Source: CAVSUR01 sp963731285
GTDB lineage: Bacteria > Actinomycetota > Actinomycetes > Streptosporangiales > Streptosporangiaceae
Direction of reading: 5' to 3'
Length of the DNA stretch: 64,000 nt
NCBI GenBank assembly: GCA_963731285.1
Contig: CAVSUR010000001.1
Coordinates: forward strand, 682,001 to 746,000
This document shows, piece after piece, positions 44,940-54,172 of this stretch. The translations under genes were made by a program, and so were the position numbers. Each line of letters opens with the position of its first letter. Position 1 is the first letter of the stretch. The notes beneath the pieces were generated by a model. The model made no database searches. It was not told the origin of the DNA and saw only the letters and a list, made by a program, of their open reading frames with translations.

Positions 44940-45399
44940 ATGACAATTGCGCAGCAGCATTCGCGCGTGGTCAGCGCGAGCCGCGAGATCGCGGCCGGGC
45001 CTGAGCGGATCTTCGAGCTGATCGCGGATCCGGCTCAGCAGCCGCGCTGGGACGGCAACGACAACCTGGCCGGAGCACCCGCTGGGCAGCGCGTGCGCCG
45101 CGCGGGTGAGGTGTTCACGATGACGCTGACCCACGACGGCGCCATCCGGGAGAACCACGTGGTCGAGTTCGAAGAAGGCCGCCGGATCGCCTGGAGGCCC
45201 GCCGAATCGGGTAAGCGGCCGCCCGGGCACCTGTGGCGATGGGAACTCGAGCCGCGGCGCATCACGCACCCGGGTCACGCATACCTATGACTGGACCCAG
45301 CTGACCGACCACAAGCGTTTCCCGCGGGCCCGGGCGACCACGGCCGGCAAGCTCCGCGCATCGATTGACCGGCTCGCGGCCCTCGCCGAAGCGCCCTGA
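44940..45399 (+). pseudogene. SRPBCC (START-like) protein, one frameshift
   Basis: ATG 44940 opens QQHSRVVSASREIAAGPERI, FELIADPAQQPRWDGNDNLA, typical of polyketide-cyclase/SRPBCC proteins. Near 45270 a base is missing, and the normal end THTYDWTQLTDHKRFPRARA, TTAGKLRASIDRLAALAEAP lies in another frame, stopping at 45399. Corrected length is about 153 aa. Such proteins bind hydrophobic ligands or act as aromatase/cyclases; nothing nearby fixes the ligand. Confidence 0.75.
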
Positions 45400-45404
45400 C
45401 CGCG

Positions 45405-45420
45405 GCCGCCGCGCGGCGGC
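45405..45420. terminator. 16-bp GC palindrome after the SRPBCC gene
   Basis: GCCGCCGCGCGGCGGC is a perfect palindrome (six-bp arms with a GCGC centre) five bases after the SRPBCC stop. It could act as a terminator hairpin; there is no U-tract, and such GC strings are common in this DNA. Confidence 0.35.
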
Positions 45421-45585
45421 TACGGCCAGGCAGCGGGCCAGTTCTGCCTCACTTGAACCGTGCCTGGCGGCGGCTCGCTGGAAGGCAGCGGGCCAGATCG
45501 GCGGTTCGCGCGCGGCTGGTGACGGGCCTGGCCGCGAGCCTGCCCGGTGAGGTGTTTGCCTGGGTGCGGCAGGCAGAATGGGCTG

Positions 45586-46086
45586 ATGCTGATCGTGCGG
45601 GCGACGAAGAAGCTCCTCGATCGCCTCGGGCCGCCCGGCCCGCCGTCAGAGCTGGGGTCTACCACGTTGCTGGGCGATTGGTATGCCACCGTCTGGTTCT
45701 GGCGTCCTCAGGTCGCGTTGCTGGTCAGTGAGGTGACGCTGCTGCCGGTGCTGATGCCGCTGGCACCGGCAGCTACTTTGCTGCAGCGGTTCGGCCGGCA
45801 GCTGGAGCTGGTGCTCGCGGCGCACGGCACCCCGGCGGAGTTCATCGACGGCGAACTGCGGGAGATGGGGCAGGTGCGGGTGGCGAAGACTGCCAGCCGC
45901 AGTGTCGTCGGGATCATGAATGAGTTCGGCCATCTTGCCGGTGCCTGGCGCCAGGCCGAGCCCGACCTGGTGGCGCTCGCGAGGCGCCTGGCGGCCGCGC
46001 CCTGCGGCCCGCTGTATCAGCGGCACGTCAGCCCTGACCGCGAACTGGCCGCTCTGGTCACCGGCTGGGCGCCCTTGCCGCGTTGA
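45586..46086 (+). CDS. DUF6933 family protein
   Basis: A 166-aa protein. The family pattern is clear: MLIVRATKKLLDRLGPPGPP, LGDWYATVWFWRPQVALLVS, EVTLLPVLMPLAP, GELREMGQVRVAKTASRSVV and GIMNEFGHLAGAWRQAEPDL. The function of DUF6933 is unknown; members are soluble and often lie in mobile or variable regions. ATG 45586 is chosen because the family begins at MLIVR; the frame is open further upstream. Confidence 0.8.
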   Translation: MLIVRATKKLLDRLGPPGPPSELGSTTLLGDWYATVWFWRPQVALLVSEVTLLPVLMPLAPAATLLQRFGRQLELVLAAHGTPAEFIDGELREMGQVRVAKTASRSVVGIMNEFGHLAGAWRQAEPDLVALARRLAAAPCGPLYQRHVSPDRELAALVTGWAPLPR

Positions 46087-46235
46087 CCCGGCCAGTCACG
46101 CCCGCCTCGGCCGGTAGCTGCAGAATGCGGCCTGGATCTTGGTTGCCCGGCATCACGGGGAGGCGGGATGTCGCCGCCGGTGATCCGCCTGGCCGGCAGC
46201 CGGCCAGGCGGACGGGTGCCGTCACCGGCCGGGAG

Positions 46236-47154
46236 CTACCGGGCGGCGCCGGCGAGGTAGGCGGCGACGATGTAGGTGGCGTGCCGGTCCAGCGAAGCGC
46301 GGGCCCGGTCGTATCTCATCGTGGTCCGCGGATCAGCATGCGAGGCGGCCTCTTGCACGTCCCGCAGCGGTACTCCGGCGTCCAGCGCGGCGGTGATGAA
46401 CGCGCGTGCCGCAGCGTGTGCCGGCCGACGTTCTTGGTGATCCCGGCCTGGCGGGCGGTGCGGCGGACGATCCGGGCCGCGCCGTGCCGGTCCAGCCGCC
46501 GCCCGTCCGCGGCCAGGAAGACCGGCCCCTCGGTGCGCTCGCCGACGGCCAGGTCTATGGCCCGGGCGGTGCGCGGCGCCAGCGGCACGGTGACGATCTT
46601 GCCGCCCTTGCGGGTGATCACCAGCGTGCGATGGCCGCGCTCGATGCCCAGGGCCTCGATGTCGGCGCGACGGCTTCGGAGACCCGCAGCCCGTTCAGGG
46701 CGAGCAGCGAGATCAGCGCATGCTCACCCGCCGGTCTGAGCCCCGCCGCCACCAGCAGCGCGCCGAGCTCGTTACGACCAGCCCGGTCGCGTGCGATTCA
46801 TAGTCCAGCCGCGGCCGCCGCACGTGCGCCGCGGGCGAGTGGTCGAGCAGATCTTCCTCGACCGCGTACCGGTAGAACCCGGCGACGGTGCACAGCCGAC
46901 GGGTGATAGTGGCCCAGGCCCGGCCGCGCGCCTCCAGGTCGCGAGCGAAGCACTCGATATCGGCCCGGCGCGCCTGGAACAAAGTGCAGCTGGTACTGCT
47001 GGCACCAGGCCGCGTACTGGCGCAAGTCCAGCTCGTAAGCCTGCCGGGTCAGGCCGCTGTACCCGGCCAGGAACCCGGCTAACGCCAGCCGCTCGGTGTT
47101 GCTGAACCCTGGTGTCACGGGGATCAGGGCAGCGGATGAGATCGTGGTGGCCAT
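46236..47154 (-). pseudogene. tyrosine recombinase (XerC/D-like integrase), multiple frameshifts
   Basis: All parts of a roughly 305-aa recombinase are present but spread over three frames. The SAM-like N-terminus is LALAGFLAGYSGLTRQAYEL (from ATG 47154); after a shift near 46985 comes RRADIECFARDLEARGRAWA, TITRRLCTVAGFYRYAVEED. Further shifts lead to ALNGLRVSEAV (catalytic Arg), GGKIVTVPLAPRTARAIDLA (Lys), GRHTLRHA (HxxR), then after a shift near 46405 EAASHADPRTTMRYDRARAS (His and Tyr). The stop is at 46236. It may have moved DNA in this region once; it is not next to any of the tRNA-Ser repeats. Confidence 0.82.
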
Positions 47155-47427
47155 GAGGCACCTCCGGGGACTCAGGCTGAGACCCCGGAAGCTGGGCCAG
47201 CGAGGCCCCAGCAGAGGATGAGACCTTCACAGTAAAACGGCACCCGAGGTAACACCAGGTCACCGGCCAGGTCCGGGCTACCAGGCCATGGACAGCGCCC
47301 GACCGCCGATTACGCGCTCGCATTGTCTGCGGTCCTGGTGTCGCCTGAATGAACACATATTGTTCTTTATGGCGTGCCGATTCGCGGTTCCGGGCAAGGG
47401 CTCATCGCAGTCGCGGAGGCTCTGGGC

Positions 47428-47845
47428 TTATCGGAGTTCGTAGATTTCGTAGTCGAGTCTTGTCCGGTCGGCGGACAGGACACCTTTGCCGGCTGCTTGT
47501 AACTGGTTGATCCAGGAGTATCGCGGGTCTCCGGTCTCGAATAGGGGGCGATCAGGGCGATGGAGGCCTTGCCGGGCACTAGCCGAACCCGCCCTGAGTA
47601 GCGCATGAGGACGATGGCGTCATCGTTGGTTCTGATGGCGATACGCAGGTCGGGAAGCCCGAGCCCGCTGGGGGTTCTGGTGAGCCAGTCGGCGCTGCTG
47701 CCTCCGGTCAGGCTGCCGGCCAGGCGCCCCGATAGGCTGGCGCTGGCGATCTCGGCAATCACTCGTTGCCCGGTGGGGCGTTCCCGGCATCAACCGGGTC
47801 CCTCAGCGTCAGTGTCATCGTGCACAGCGGGACCAGTGCGATCAT
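47428..47845 (-). pseudogene. DUF3237 family protein, two frameshifts
   Basis: Pieces in order: MIALVPLCTMTLTLRDPVDA (from 47845), after a shift near 47765 RVIAEIASASLSGRLAGSLT, LPDLRIAIRTNDDAIVLMRY, SGRVRLVPG, then after a shift near 47540 FETGDPRYSWINQLQAAGKG, VLSADRTRLDYEIYELR, stopping at 47428. This matches DUF3237, a small beta-barrel family of unknown function, in its normal length of about 140 residues. Confidence 0.65.
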
Positions 47846-48033
47846 GCTGGGCTCCGTTGGGACAGGCGGGCGGCTGGCCGCCGCAGGCCGTGGGCGTGGT
47901 TCCTCTCGAAGCCCGGGCTTGCCGGCAGTGGTGCCCAACGGCATGCGGTCGCGGTCTGGGAAGACAGCCGGTGCCGCCGCGTCAGAAGCTGCCCGGCCCT
48001 GGGGATGGGCGGCTGGTATTCCGTCATTCTCAT

Positions 48034-48770
48034 TTACCTTGCAGGCGATCGCTGCCCTTTGTGAGTCCGGGCTGCGCGGCGGCTGGGCGCTGTACCGTCG
48101 GCGTGGAACTCGGCGCGCCAGCGGCGTTCCCCGGAGGCGCCGGGCATGGTGGTGATCTGTATCGCCGCTGGGGTGAGGCCGTCAGCGGCGAACTGGTCGA
48201 TTTCGGCGCGGGTGAGCGGCCAGGGCGGGCCGGGCTGCGGTTCGCCGCTCCTGTCGTGGACTGCGGCGATGACGAGCAGGGTGCCGCCGGGCGCAGTCAG
48301 CCGGGCCACGCTGGTGGTGGCCTGGTGTCGTAGGGCGCGGGGCAGGGCCTGCACGGTGATGATCTCGGTCACCAGGTCGAACGCCTGTAGCCAGGGCCGG
48401 GGTAGGTGCAGCAGGTCAGCGGTCACGTACTCGACCGAAGTGCCCGGGTGGCGGTACCGGGCGAGCCGGATCGCGGTTGGGGAGATATCGAAGGCGGTGG
48501 TGGCGAATCCGAGCCCGGCGAGGTATTCGGCGTCGGCGCCGAGCCCGCCGCCGGGCACGATGGCCCGTTTCCCCTGGCCGGCCAGGTGGCGGCGCTGCGC
48601 CCATTGGGTGAGCAGCGGGTGGGGCTCGCGGCGGCTCCACGGCAGCGGCACTCGTCCGGCGGCGCCGGCGGCGTAGAGGCGGTCGAACCACCCGGTGGGG
48701 TCGCCCGTGGCGAGCGAGGCGGCGGCCAGGCGGGCTTCCTCGTCTGCAGGGCCCGTTCGCTGGTGTTCAT
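48034..48770 (-). pseudogene. TPMT-type methyltransferase, N-terminal frameshift
   Basis: The main frame encodes PLPWSRREPHPLLTQWAQRR, AIVPGGGLGADAEYLAGLGF (SAM motif I, thiopurine-methyltransferase type), ATTAFDISPTAIRLARYRHP, VEYVTADLLHLP and the C-terminal half. The start is ATG 48770 overlapping the stop of the PPOX gene (ATGA) with AAGGAG upstream, but its frame must shift by one base near 48735 to reach DEEARLAAASLATGDPTGWF. Corrected, it is about 245 aa. The coupled upstream genes (VOC, PPOX) suggest a shared detoxification or modification task. Confidence 0.68.
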
Positions 48771-49204
48771 CGGTGCTCCTTGAATGCTGTGGCTGGGACG
48801 GCAGGCGTCGCGGTCAGCCGTAAGCCTGGGCGTGGGCGTGCTCGGGTCTCGATCAGGAACACGACGCGGTCGGTGCGCAGCGGGTAGGGCTGGCCGGTGT
48901 AGGTGCGCGAGATGCGGTCGATGATGTCCCAGGCCGGCTCGCCGTCCAGGCGGGCGGTAATCCGGCCGCGGACCAGCGCCATCACATAGGGGTTTTCGCG
49001 GTCGGTGACCGAGATCGCCACCCGCGGGTCGGCGGCCAGGTTGCGCGCCTTCCGCGAGCCTGGCGAGGTGAGGAAGGCGATTTTACCGTCTTCGATCCCG
49101 GCCCAGACGGGGACGGTGTGCGGCCCGCCGTCGGGCAGCAGCGTGGCGATATGGGCGTAGTTGGGCGCCTCGAACAGCGCGCGGACATCGGCGGGCAGTT
49201 CCAT
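48767..49204 (-). CDS. PPOX-class (pyridoxamine-phosphate-oxidase-like) F420/FMN-dependent oxidoreductase
   Basis: A 145-aa split-barrel protein: ELPADVRALFEAPNYAHIAT, LLPDGGPHTVPVWAGIEDGK, IAFLTSPGSRKARNLAADPR, VAISVTDRENPYVMALVRGR. These are family features for flavin or F420 binding. ATG 49204 is preferred (ribosome site AAGGAG, start overlapping the upstream VOC stop); a GTG one codon earlier is possible. It is coupled at both ends by overlapping stop/start codons with a VOC gene before and a methyltransferase after. The substrate is unknown. Confidence 0.88.
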   Translation of the reverse strand: MELPADVRALFEAPNYAHIATLLPDGGPHTVPVWAGIEDGKIAFLTSPGSRKARNLAADPRVAISVTDRENPYVMALVRGRITARLDGEPAWDIIDRISRTYTGQPYPLRTDRVVFLIETRARPRPGLRLTATPAVPATAFKEHR

Positions 49205-49643
49205 CACCGGTCGTCTCCTTCCTGTCCCTGGGGGTCACGGCGGACTTCCTGGAGTAGCCACAGGTTGCCGTCGGGGTCGGTGAACTCGGCGAACGACATG
49301 TAGTCCCTGCGGTCCGGGTCCGGGCCGGGCGTCCACGCACCGGCGGCGATGTGCCGCACCTCGCCCACCTCGACGCCCCGGCCGGTCAGCTCGTCGCGGG
49401 CGGCAAAAATGTCGGTAACCACCAGGTGCAGGCCCTGCTGCGAGCCGGGCTCGGCGGCGGTCGTACCGGGGCCGAACCCGATCGAGCACGCCGACCCGGG
49501 CGGGGTCACCTGCACCACCCGCTGCCCCGGCAGCCGGTCGGGGTGTCTACGAGCAGGTCGAAGCCCGCCTGCTCCACATAGAACCTCTTCGCCTGGTCGG
49601 CGTCGGAAACCGGGATCAGCACCAGTTCCAGCTTGTAGTCCAT
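49204..49643 (-). pseudogene. VOC (glyoxalase-like) protein, one frameshift
   Basis: MDYKLELVLIPVSDADQAKR, FYVEQAGFDLLVDT is the first VOC module. One base is missing near 49540; the other frame continues VVQVTPPGSACSIGFGPGTT, GSQQGLHLVVTDIFAARDEL, YMSFAEFTDPDGNLWLLQEV and ends at 49204. There are two near starts (49649 and 49643); GGAGG is only two bases from the first but eight from the second, so 49643 decides. VOC proteins of this type are isomerases, dioxygenases or resistance proteins. Confidence 0.72.
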
Positions 49644-49675
49644 TGTCATCTCCTCCTTGCTGTTTTGGTTATGCG

Positions 49676-50524
49676 TCAGGCGGTGACCAGGAGGATCCCC
49701 AGCGCGCCCAATGCCAGCCCGGCGCGCTGCGCGGCGCGCATCCGCTCGCCCAGCACCAGCGTGGCCAGCAGGACGGTGACCGCCGGGTACAGCGCGGTGA
49801 TCACCGCCGCCAGCGCGAACGGGCCGGAACGCACGGCGAGCACATACAGCAAGCTGGCGGCCACATCCCCGGCTCCGGCGGCCAGCGCCATGCCGGCCAG
49901 CCCCCGGCCGGCCCTCGGCAGGACCGGGCGGTGACCGCGCCAGGAGGCTGTGACCAGCACGATCGTGGATGCCGTGCACCGTGAGACGGCCAGCGGCCAC
50001 AGCCCGCCAGCCTGGGCCGCGTTGCGGATGAACAGGAAATACAGGCCGAATGCCACGCCCGCGGCCAGCCCGCAGGCCACGCCGCCGATCGCTGGCGGGC
50101 GGCCGCGCCCAGTGGCGGGCGGCTTTCCAGGCTCACCAGCGTCACCGAGACCAGGCACAGCAGCGCCCCGGCCAGCACCGCGGCGCTGAGCCGCTCGCCG
50201 CTCGGCGATGCCCACCGCGACCGGCAGCAGCGCGGCGCCCAGCGCGGACAGCGGGGCCACCACGCTGATCGGCCCGGCGGCCAGCCCGGCGAAGAACACG
50301 ATCACTCCCACACCGCTGGCCGCACCGGCGGCGAATCCCCACCCGAGCCTCCCGGCCGCGACGGGACCGCCGGTGGCCAGCGCGGCCGCCAGCATGATCA
50401 CCGCGCCTACCGGGGCGCTGGCCGCCAGGAACGACAGCGCCGATGCCCGCCGCGACCCGACACCGCCCAGGAAATCGGCCGAGCCATACAGGACCGCGGC
50501 GGCGAGCGCAAGCACTGCGGCCAT
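49676..50524 (-). CDS. EamA/DMT-family membrane transporter with a scrambled middle segment
   Basis: An open 282-aa frame with the EamA topology: ALAAAVLYGSADFLGGVGSR, APVGAVIMLAAALATGG, ISVVAPLSALGAALLPVAVG in the first repeat, and SGPFALAAVITALYPAVTVL, LATLVLGERMRAAQRAGLAL in the second. Between about 50110 and 50210 the frame reads a non-membrane RRGAGRG stretch. The homologous helix (GERLSAAVLAGALLCLVSVT, LVSLES) is one frame over, so two compensating single-base shifts are present. It likely exports small metabolites if the helix is restored. Start ATG 50524 is immediately before helix 1. Confidence 0.75.
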   Translation of the reverse strand: MAAVLALAAAVLYGSADFLGGVGSRRASALSFLAASAPVGAVIMLAAALATGGPVAAGRLGWGFAAGAASGVGVIVFFAGLAAGPISVVAPLSALGAALLPVAVGIAERRAAQRRGAGRGAAVPGLGDAGEPGKPPATGRGRPPAIGGVACGLAAGVAFGLYFLFIRNAAQAGGLWPLAVSRCTASTIVLVTASWRGHRPVLPRAGRGLAGMALAAGAGDVAASLLYVLAVRSGPFALAAVITALYPAVTVLLATLVLGERMRAAQRAGLALGALGILLVTA

Positions 50525-50704
50525 GGCGCTTCTCCGTTCGCTGTGCTGCCCCTTCCAGGGCGGACACCACCAGACTCGCGGTAAGAACGCCGCGTGCCGC
50601 ATCGGGCGGCAGCCCTAATCCGGCCGCCCAGCCCCAGGCCATGCCGGTAGGAAAATACTTAGCCACGCTCACCCGGGCAACCAGGCTCACGGCCTGAGCG
50701 GCAG

Positions 50705-53655
50705 TCAGCCTTCGTCGAGCAGGTGCAGCCGGTGCGCCGTGGCGGCCGCCTCGACCCGGGAGGTGACACCGAGCTTGCCCAAGATGTTGGACACGTGCAC
50801 GCTGGCGGTCTTCGGAGAGATGAACAGCTCGGCGGCGATCTGCTGGTTACTCCGCCCGGCCGCGACCAGCCGCAGTACCTCCAGCTCGCGGGCGGTCAGC
50901 CCGAACGGCGCAGCCGGCCCGGCCTGGCCTGCGGCGTGCGGCAGGTCGATCCGCGCCCGGCGGGCAAGCCGGGTGATCTCCTGTTGCAGCGGCTGGGCAC
51001 CCAGCCGGGCCGCCAGTTCCGCCGCCTGCGGCAGCCGGCAGCAGCGGCCCTGTCACCTTCGCCGGCTGCGGCGCGCGCGGCTTGCAGCAGCGCCCAGGCC
51101 AGCGGGTAGGGCTGCCCGATGACGTCCCAGGCCGCGGCAGCGGCAGCCCAGGCCGCCAGGTCCAGGCGGCCTGCGGCCCGGGCGGCCTCGGCGGTGAACA
51201 CCGCCGCATGCGCCCGCTCCACCGGGCCCGGCTGGACAGTCCCTGCCGCCAGATGTTCAAGGCCATCCCGGAGGGCAGCCAGATCGCCGGTCCTTCCGGC
51301 CTGGCCGGTGACCGCCGCGCCGGCGCAGGCCCGCATCGCCGCGGCCAGCAGCGGCCACAGGTAGCGCGGGTCGCTGCCGGCGTGCACGCCCGGGACCGTA
51401 CGGGCCACGGCCAGAGCACCGTCGAGATCGCCCCCGGCGAGCCGGACCACCATGTCCAGCCGGGCCAGCGGAAAGGTCCGGTGCGTCTCGGCCTCGGTGG
51501 CGGGCAGCGAGCGCAGCTCCTCGACCATCCGGGCCGCGGTTTCCTGGTCTCCCCTGGCGGCCGCGATCTGCCCGCGGCAGGTCAGCATGCATTCGCGCTC
51601 GAACGGCGCCAGGTCCCGGCTCAGGCCATCGTCAATGATCTCCAGGGCCTCACCCCAGCGGCCCGCCGAGACCAGCGACTCGGCAAGGTTGCCGGCGATC
51701 GGCGCGGTCACGTACCGGGCCAGCCCAAGCTGGCCAGCCCGGCCGAGAGCTTCCCGCCCGGCCTCGATCGCCGCTTCGTGCTCGCCGCGGGCCTCCAGCG
51801 TGTTGGTGATCTCACACCGGGCGAGCATCTCCAGCGGGCCGGACCCGATCCGCCGCGCCGCCCCGGCTGCGTCCTGCAGGTCCGCGATGATGTCACTGTC
51901 GTGCCTGCCCAACTGGGCCAGGCAGATCTGCGCCTCGATCTGGTATCCCTGATCTCCAAGCCGCACTGCGAGTGCCTGCAATTCGGTAGCAAGCGGCCTC
52001 GCCTGCTCATACCGGTCCCGCATCATCAAGGCCCGGACGAGCTGGCCCAGGATCTGGGCCCGCACCCAGGTGGGACGCTCCGCCAAGCGCAGCGCCGCCT
52101 CCAGGTCATCGACCTGCCCGGGCAACAGCAGTTGCTGCCGCAGCGCTGCGCGCAGCCGCAGCAGCGACGCGGCCAACTCGGGGTCGCAGGCCTCATCGAG
52201 ACCGCTGAGGGCCGCCTCCACCAGCGGCAGGCCACGTTCCGGTTCACCGGCGAGCCGCGCAGCCTCGGCCGCGATCTCTATCACCCCCACCCGGTCCGTG
52301 GCGACATGATCGGCCGCGTCCGGCGTCCCCTCCCACAAGTCGAGCACCAGCTCCAGCATCTGCAGCTGCTCCGCATAAGCGAACACTGAGCAAGCCGCCC
52401 CGGCGGCGGCCCACGCCGCAGACAGCGCTCGCCGATGCTCGCCCGCGCCACGCCAGTGCAGCGCCAGGGCGACCGACGGCAGGTAATCGAGGCTGAGCGA
52501 CGGGTCGGCCTCCAGGGCCTCGGCAAATGCCCGGTGAATCCCCGCCCGCTCGCCTGGCAGCAATTCCCAGAGCAGCGCCTCGCGGAACAGCTCATGACGG
52601 AACGCATAATCAGCCTCGCCGGCCACCAGCACAGCGGCGGTAACAGCGGGCCGCAGCGCGTCATCGAGCACCTCGCCCTCCTGCCCGGTCACCGCGGCCA
52701 GCAGCTCGTGCCCGACGCGGGCGCCGCCCACCGCAGCGGCCCGCACCACCCGCTGACAGTCCGCTGGCAACTCGGCCACCACGCCGAGCAGCAGGTCCCG
52801 CGCCGGACCGGGCACGCCCGGGGCGACCGTGCCGTCAGGGTTGAGCAGAACCTCGGTGAACAACGGGTTCCCGCCGCCGCGCTCATGCACCGCGGTGGCG
52901 ACCGCCGGATCCGGCGGACGCCCCAGGATTGCCTCCAGCTGAGCGGCGACCTGGCCCCGGGAAAGCCGCTCCAGCTCCAGCCGGGTCACCCCGTCCAGAC
53001 GGCCCAGCTCGGCCAGCAGCCGCCGCACCGGCCCGGCTTGGCCCAGCTCATCAGAGCGGAACGTTGCCACCAGCAGCGCAGTCGCCTGCCGCAGGTTGCG
53101 AACCAGGAACGCCAGCAACGCCCCGGTCGACCGGTCGGCCCAGTGCAGATCCTCGATCACCAGCACCAGCGGCTGCTCCGCGGCAAGCTGCTCCAGCAGG
53201 ACAAGCACCAGGCCGAACAACCTCCCCCGCGTCATCTCCGGATCACCGCCGGGAGACAGCGATCCGAGTTCCGGCACCAAGGCGGCCAGCTCGCCGGCGT
53301 CGCCGCCGGGCAGCAGCCCCGTCGTCCGGTCCGCCCCACGTTCCCGGACCAGCTCCCGCAGCGCCGCGGTGATCGGCGCGTACGGCAAGCCTGCCGCGCC
53401 CAAGATCACGCACCCCCCGGCCAGCACCAGCGCCCGGTCCCGCACCTGGGCGGCGAACTCGCTAACCAGCCGAGATTTACCGCCGCCGGCCTCAGCCCCG
53501 ACCAGCAGCACCTGCGCCATCCCGGCGGCCGCCGCCTCGAACGCACCCTCCAGCACGCCAGCCTCGGCCTCACGGCCGACAAGCACCGGGCTTACCCTGC
53601 GAGCGGACACATACACAGCATGCCAGCCGGGCGCGGACGATTGGGCGGGCCGCAT
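50705..53655 (-). pseudogene. large LuxR-family ATPase regulator (LAL-type), one late frameshift
   Basis: From ATG 53655: an N-terminal AAA/STAND ATPase with VLVGREAEAGVLEGAFEAAA, Walker A LLVGAEAGGGKSRLVSEF and Walker B-like LVLVIEDLHWAD. A long TPR-like helical middle follows, running to about residue 870. A base is missing near 51045, and the LuxR helix-turn-helix (LTARELEVLRLVAAGRSNQQ, ELFISPKTASVHVSNILGKL) lies in the other frame, ending at 50705. Corrected, it is about 983 aa, normal for the family. It probably regulates nearby genes such as the EamA exporter. If the shift is real, the regulator has lost its DNA-binding domain. Confidence 0.83.
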
Positions 53656-54172
53656 GCCATGTCCTCATCGAGGAGGGGCTAACAGGGCACAGGTTCACGC
53701 CTGCATCTCATCGAAGTCCCTCGCAGCCGAAAAGAAGCGCGGGTGACGGGAAAATTGCCGCAATAGCATCCTTTGTCATGTCTGTTTCGCGGCAGCACTC
53801 ATAGGTTGCTGGATCCGCGGAAACGCCAGGCCGAGAGACAGCGTAATTGGCGGGCCGGTGCTTGGGCGCTCAATGCATATCGACCCGATCGGTATTCGCC
53901 ATCAGCGCTGCCTGAAAGCTGAGTCGACCGCGCAGATCGGCGGGTCAGCGTGTGCCATGGAGGCCGAGGCAAGATCACCGGTCTTCACCGCCTCGCCGGG
54001 GAAACGCAGCGCCGGATCGCCGATTACGCGCGGGCGGTTGGTGGCATGCTCGACAGGCCTGAGGTGCACAGAACAGCGTGTTCTGGCTGGGCTCGGCTCA
54101 CCGGGCGGCGCAGGCCGGGGCGTCAGCTTGCCTTAGGTCTTCATCTGTCCCGCAGGATCGCCAGCGTGCCGG
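53656..54172. other. intergenic, no supported gene
   Basis: About 517 bp between the LuxR start and the serine-hydrolase stop. It should hold the LuxR promoter. Open frames present lack motifs; no IS end, tRNA piece or strong hairpin was found. Confidence 0.4.

Noticed and set aside
50142..50690. Small minus-strand gene starting at 50690 before the EamA gene
   Set aside because: The frame begins with a plausible helix but overlaps EamA in a different frame and has no ribosome site or family match; not enough support.
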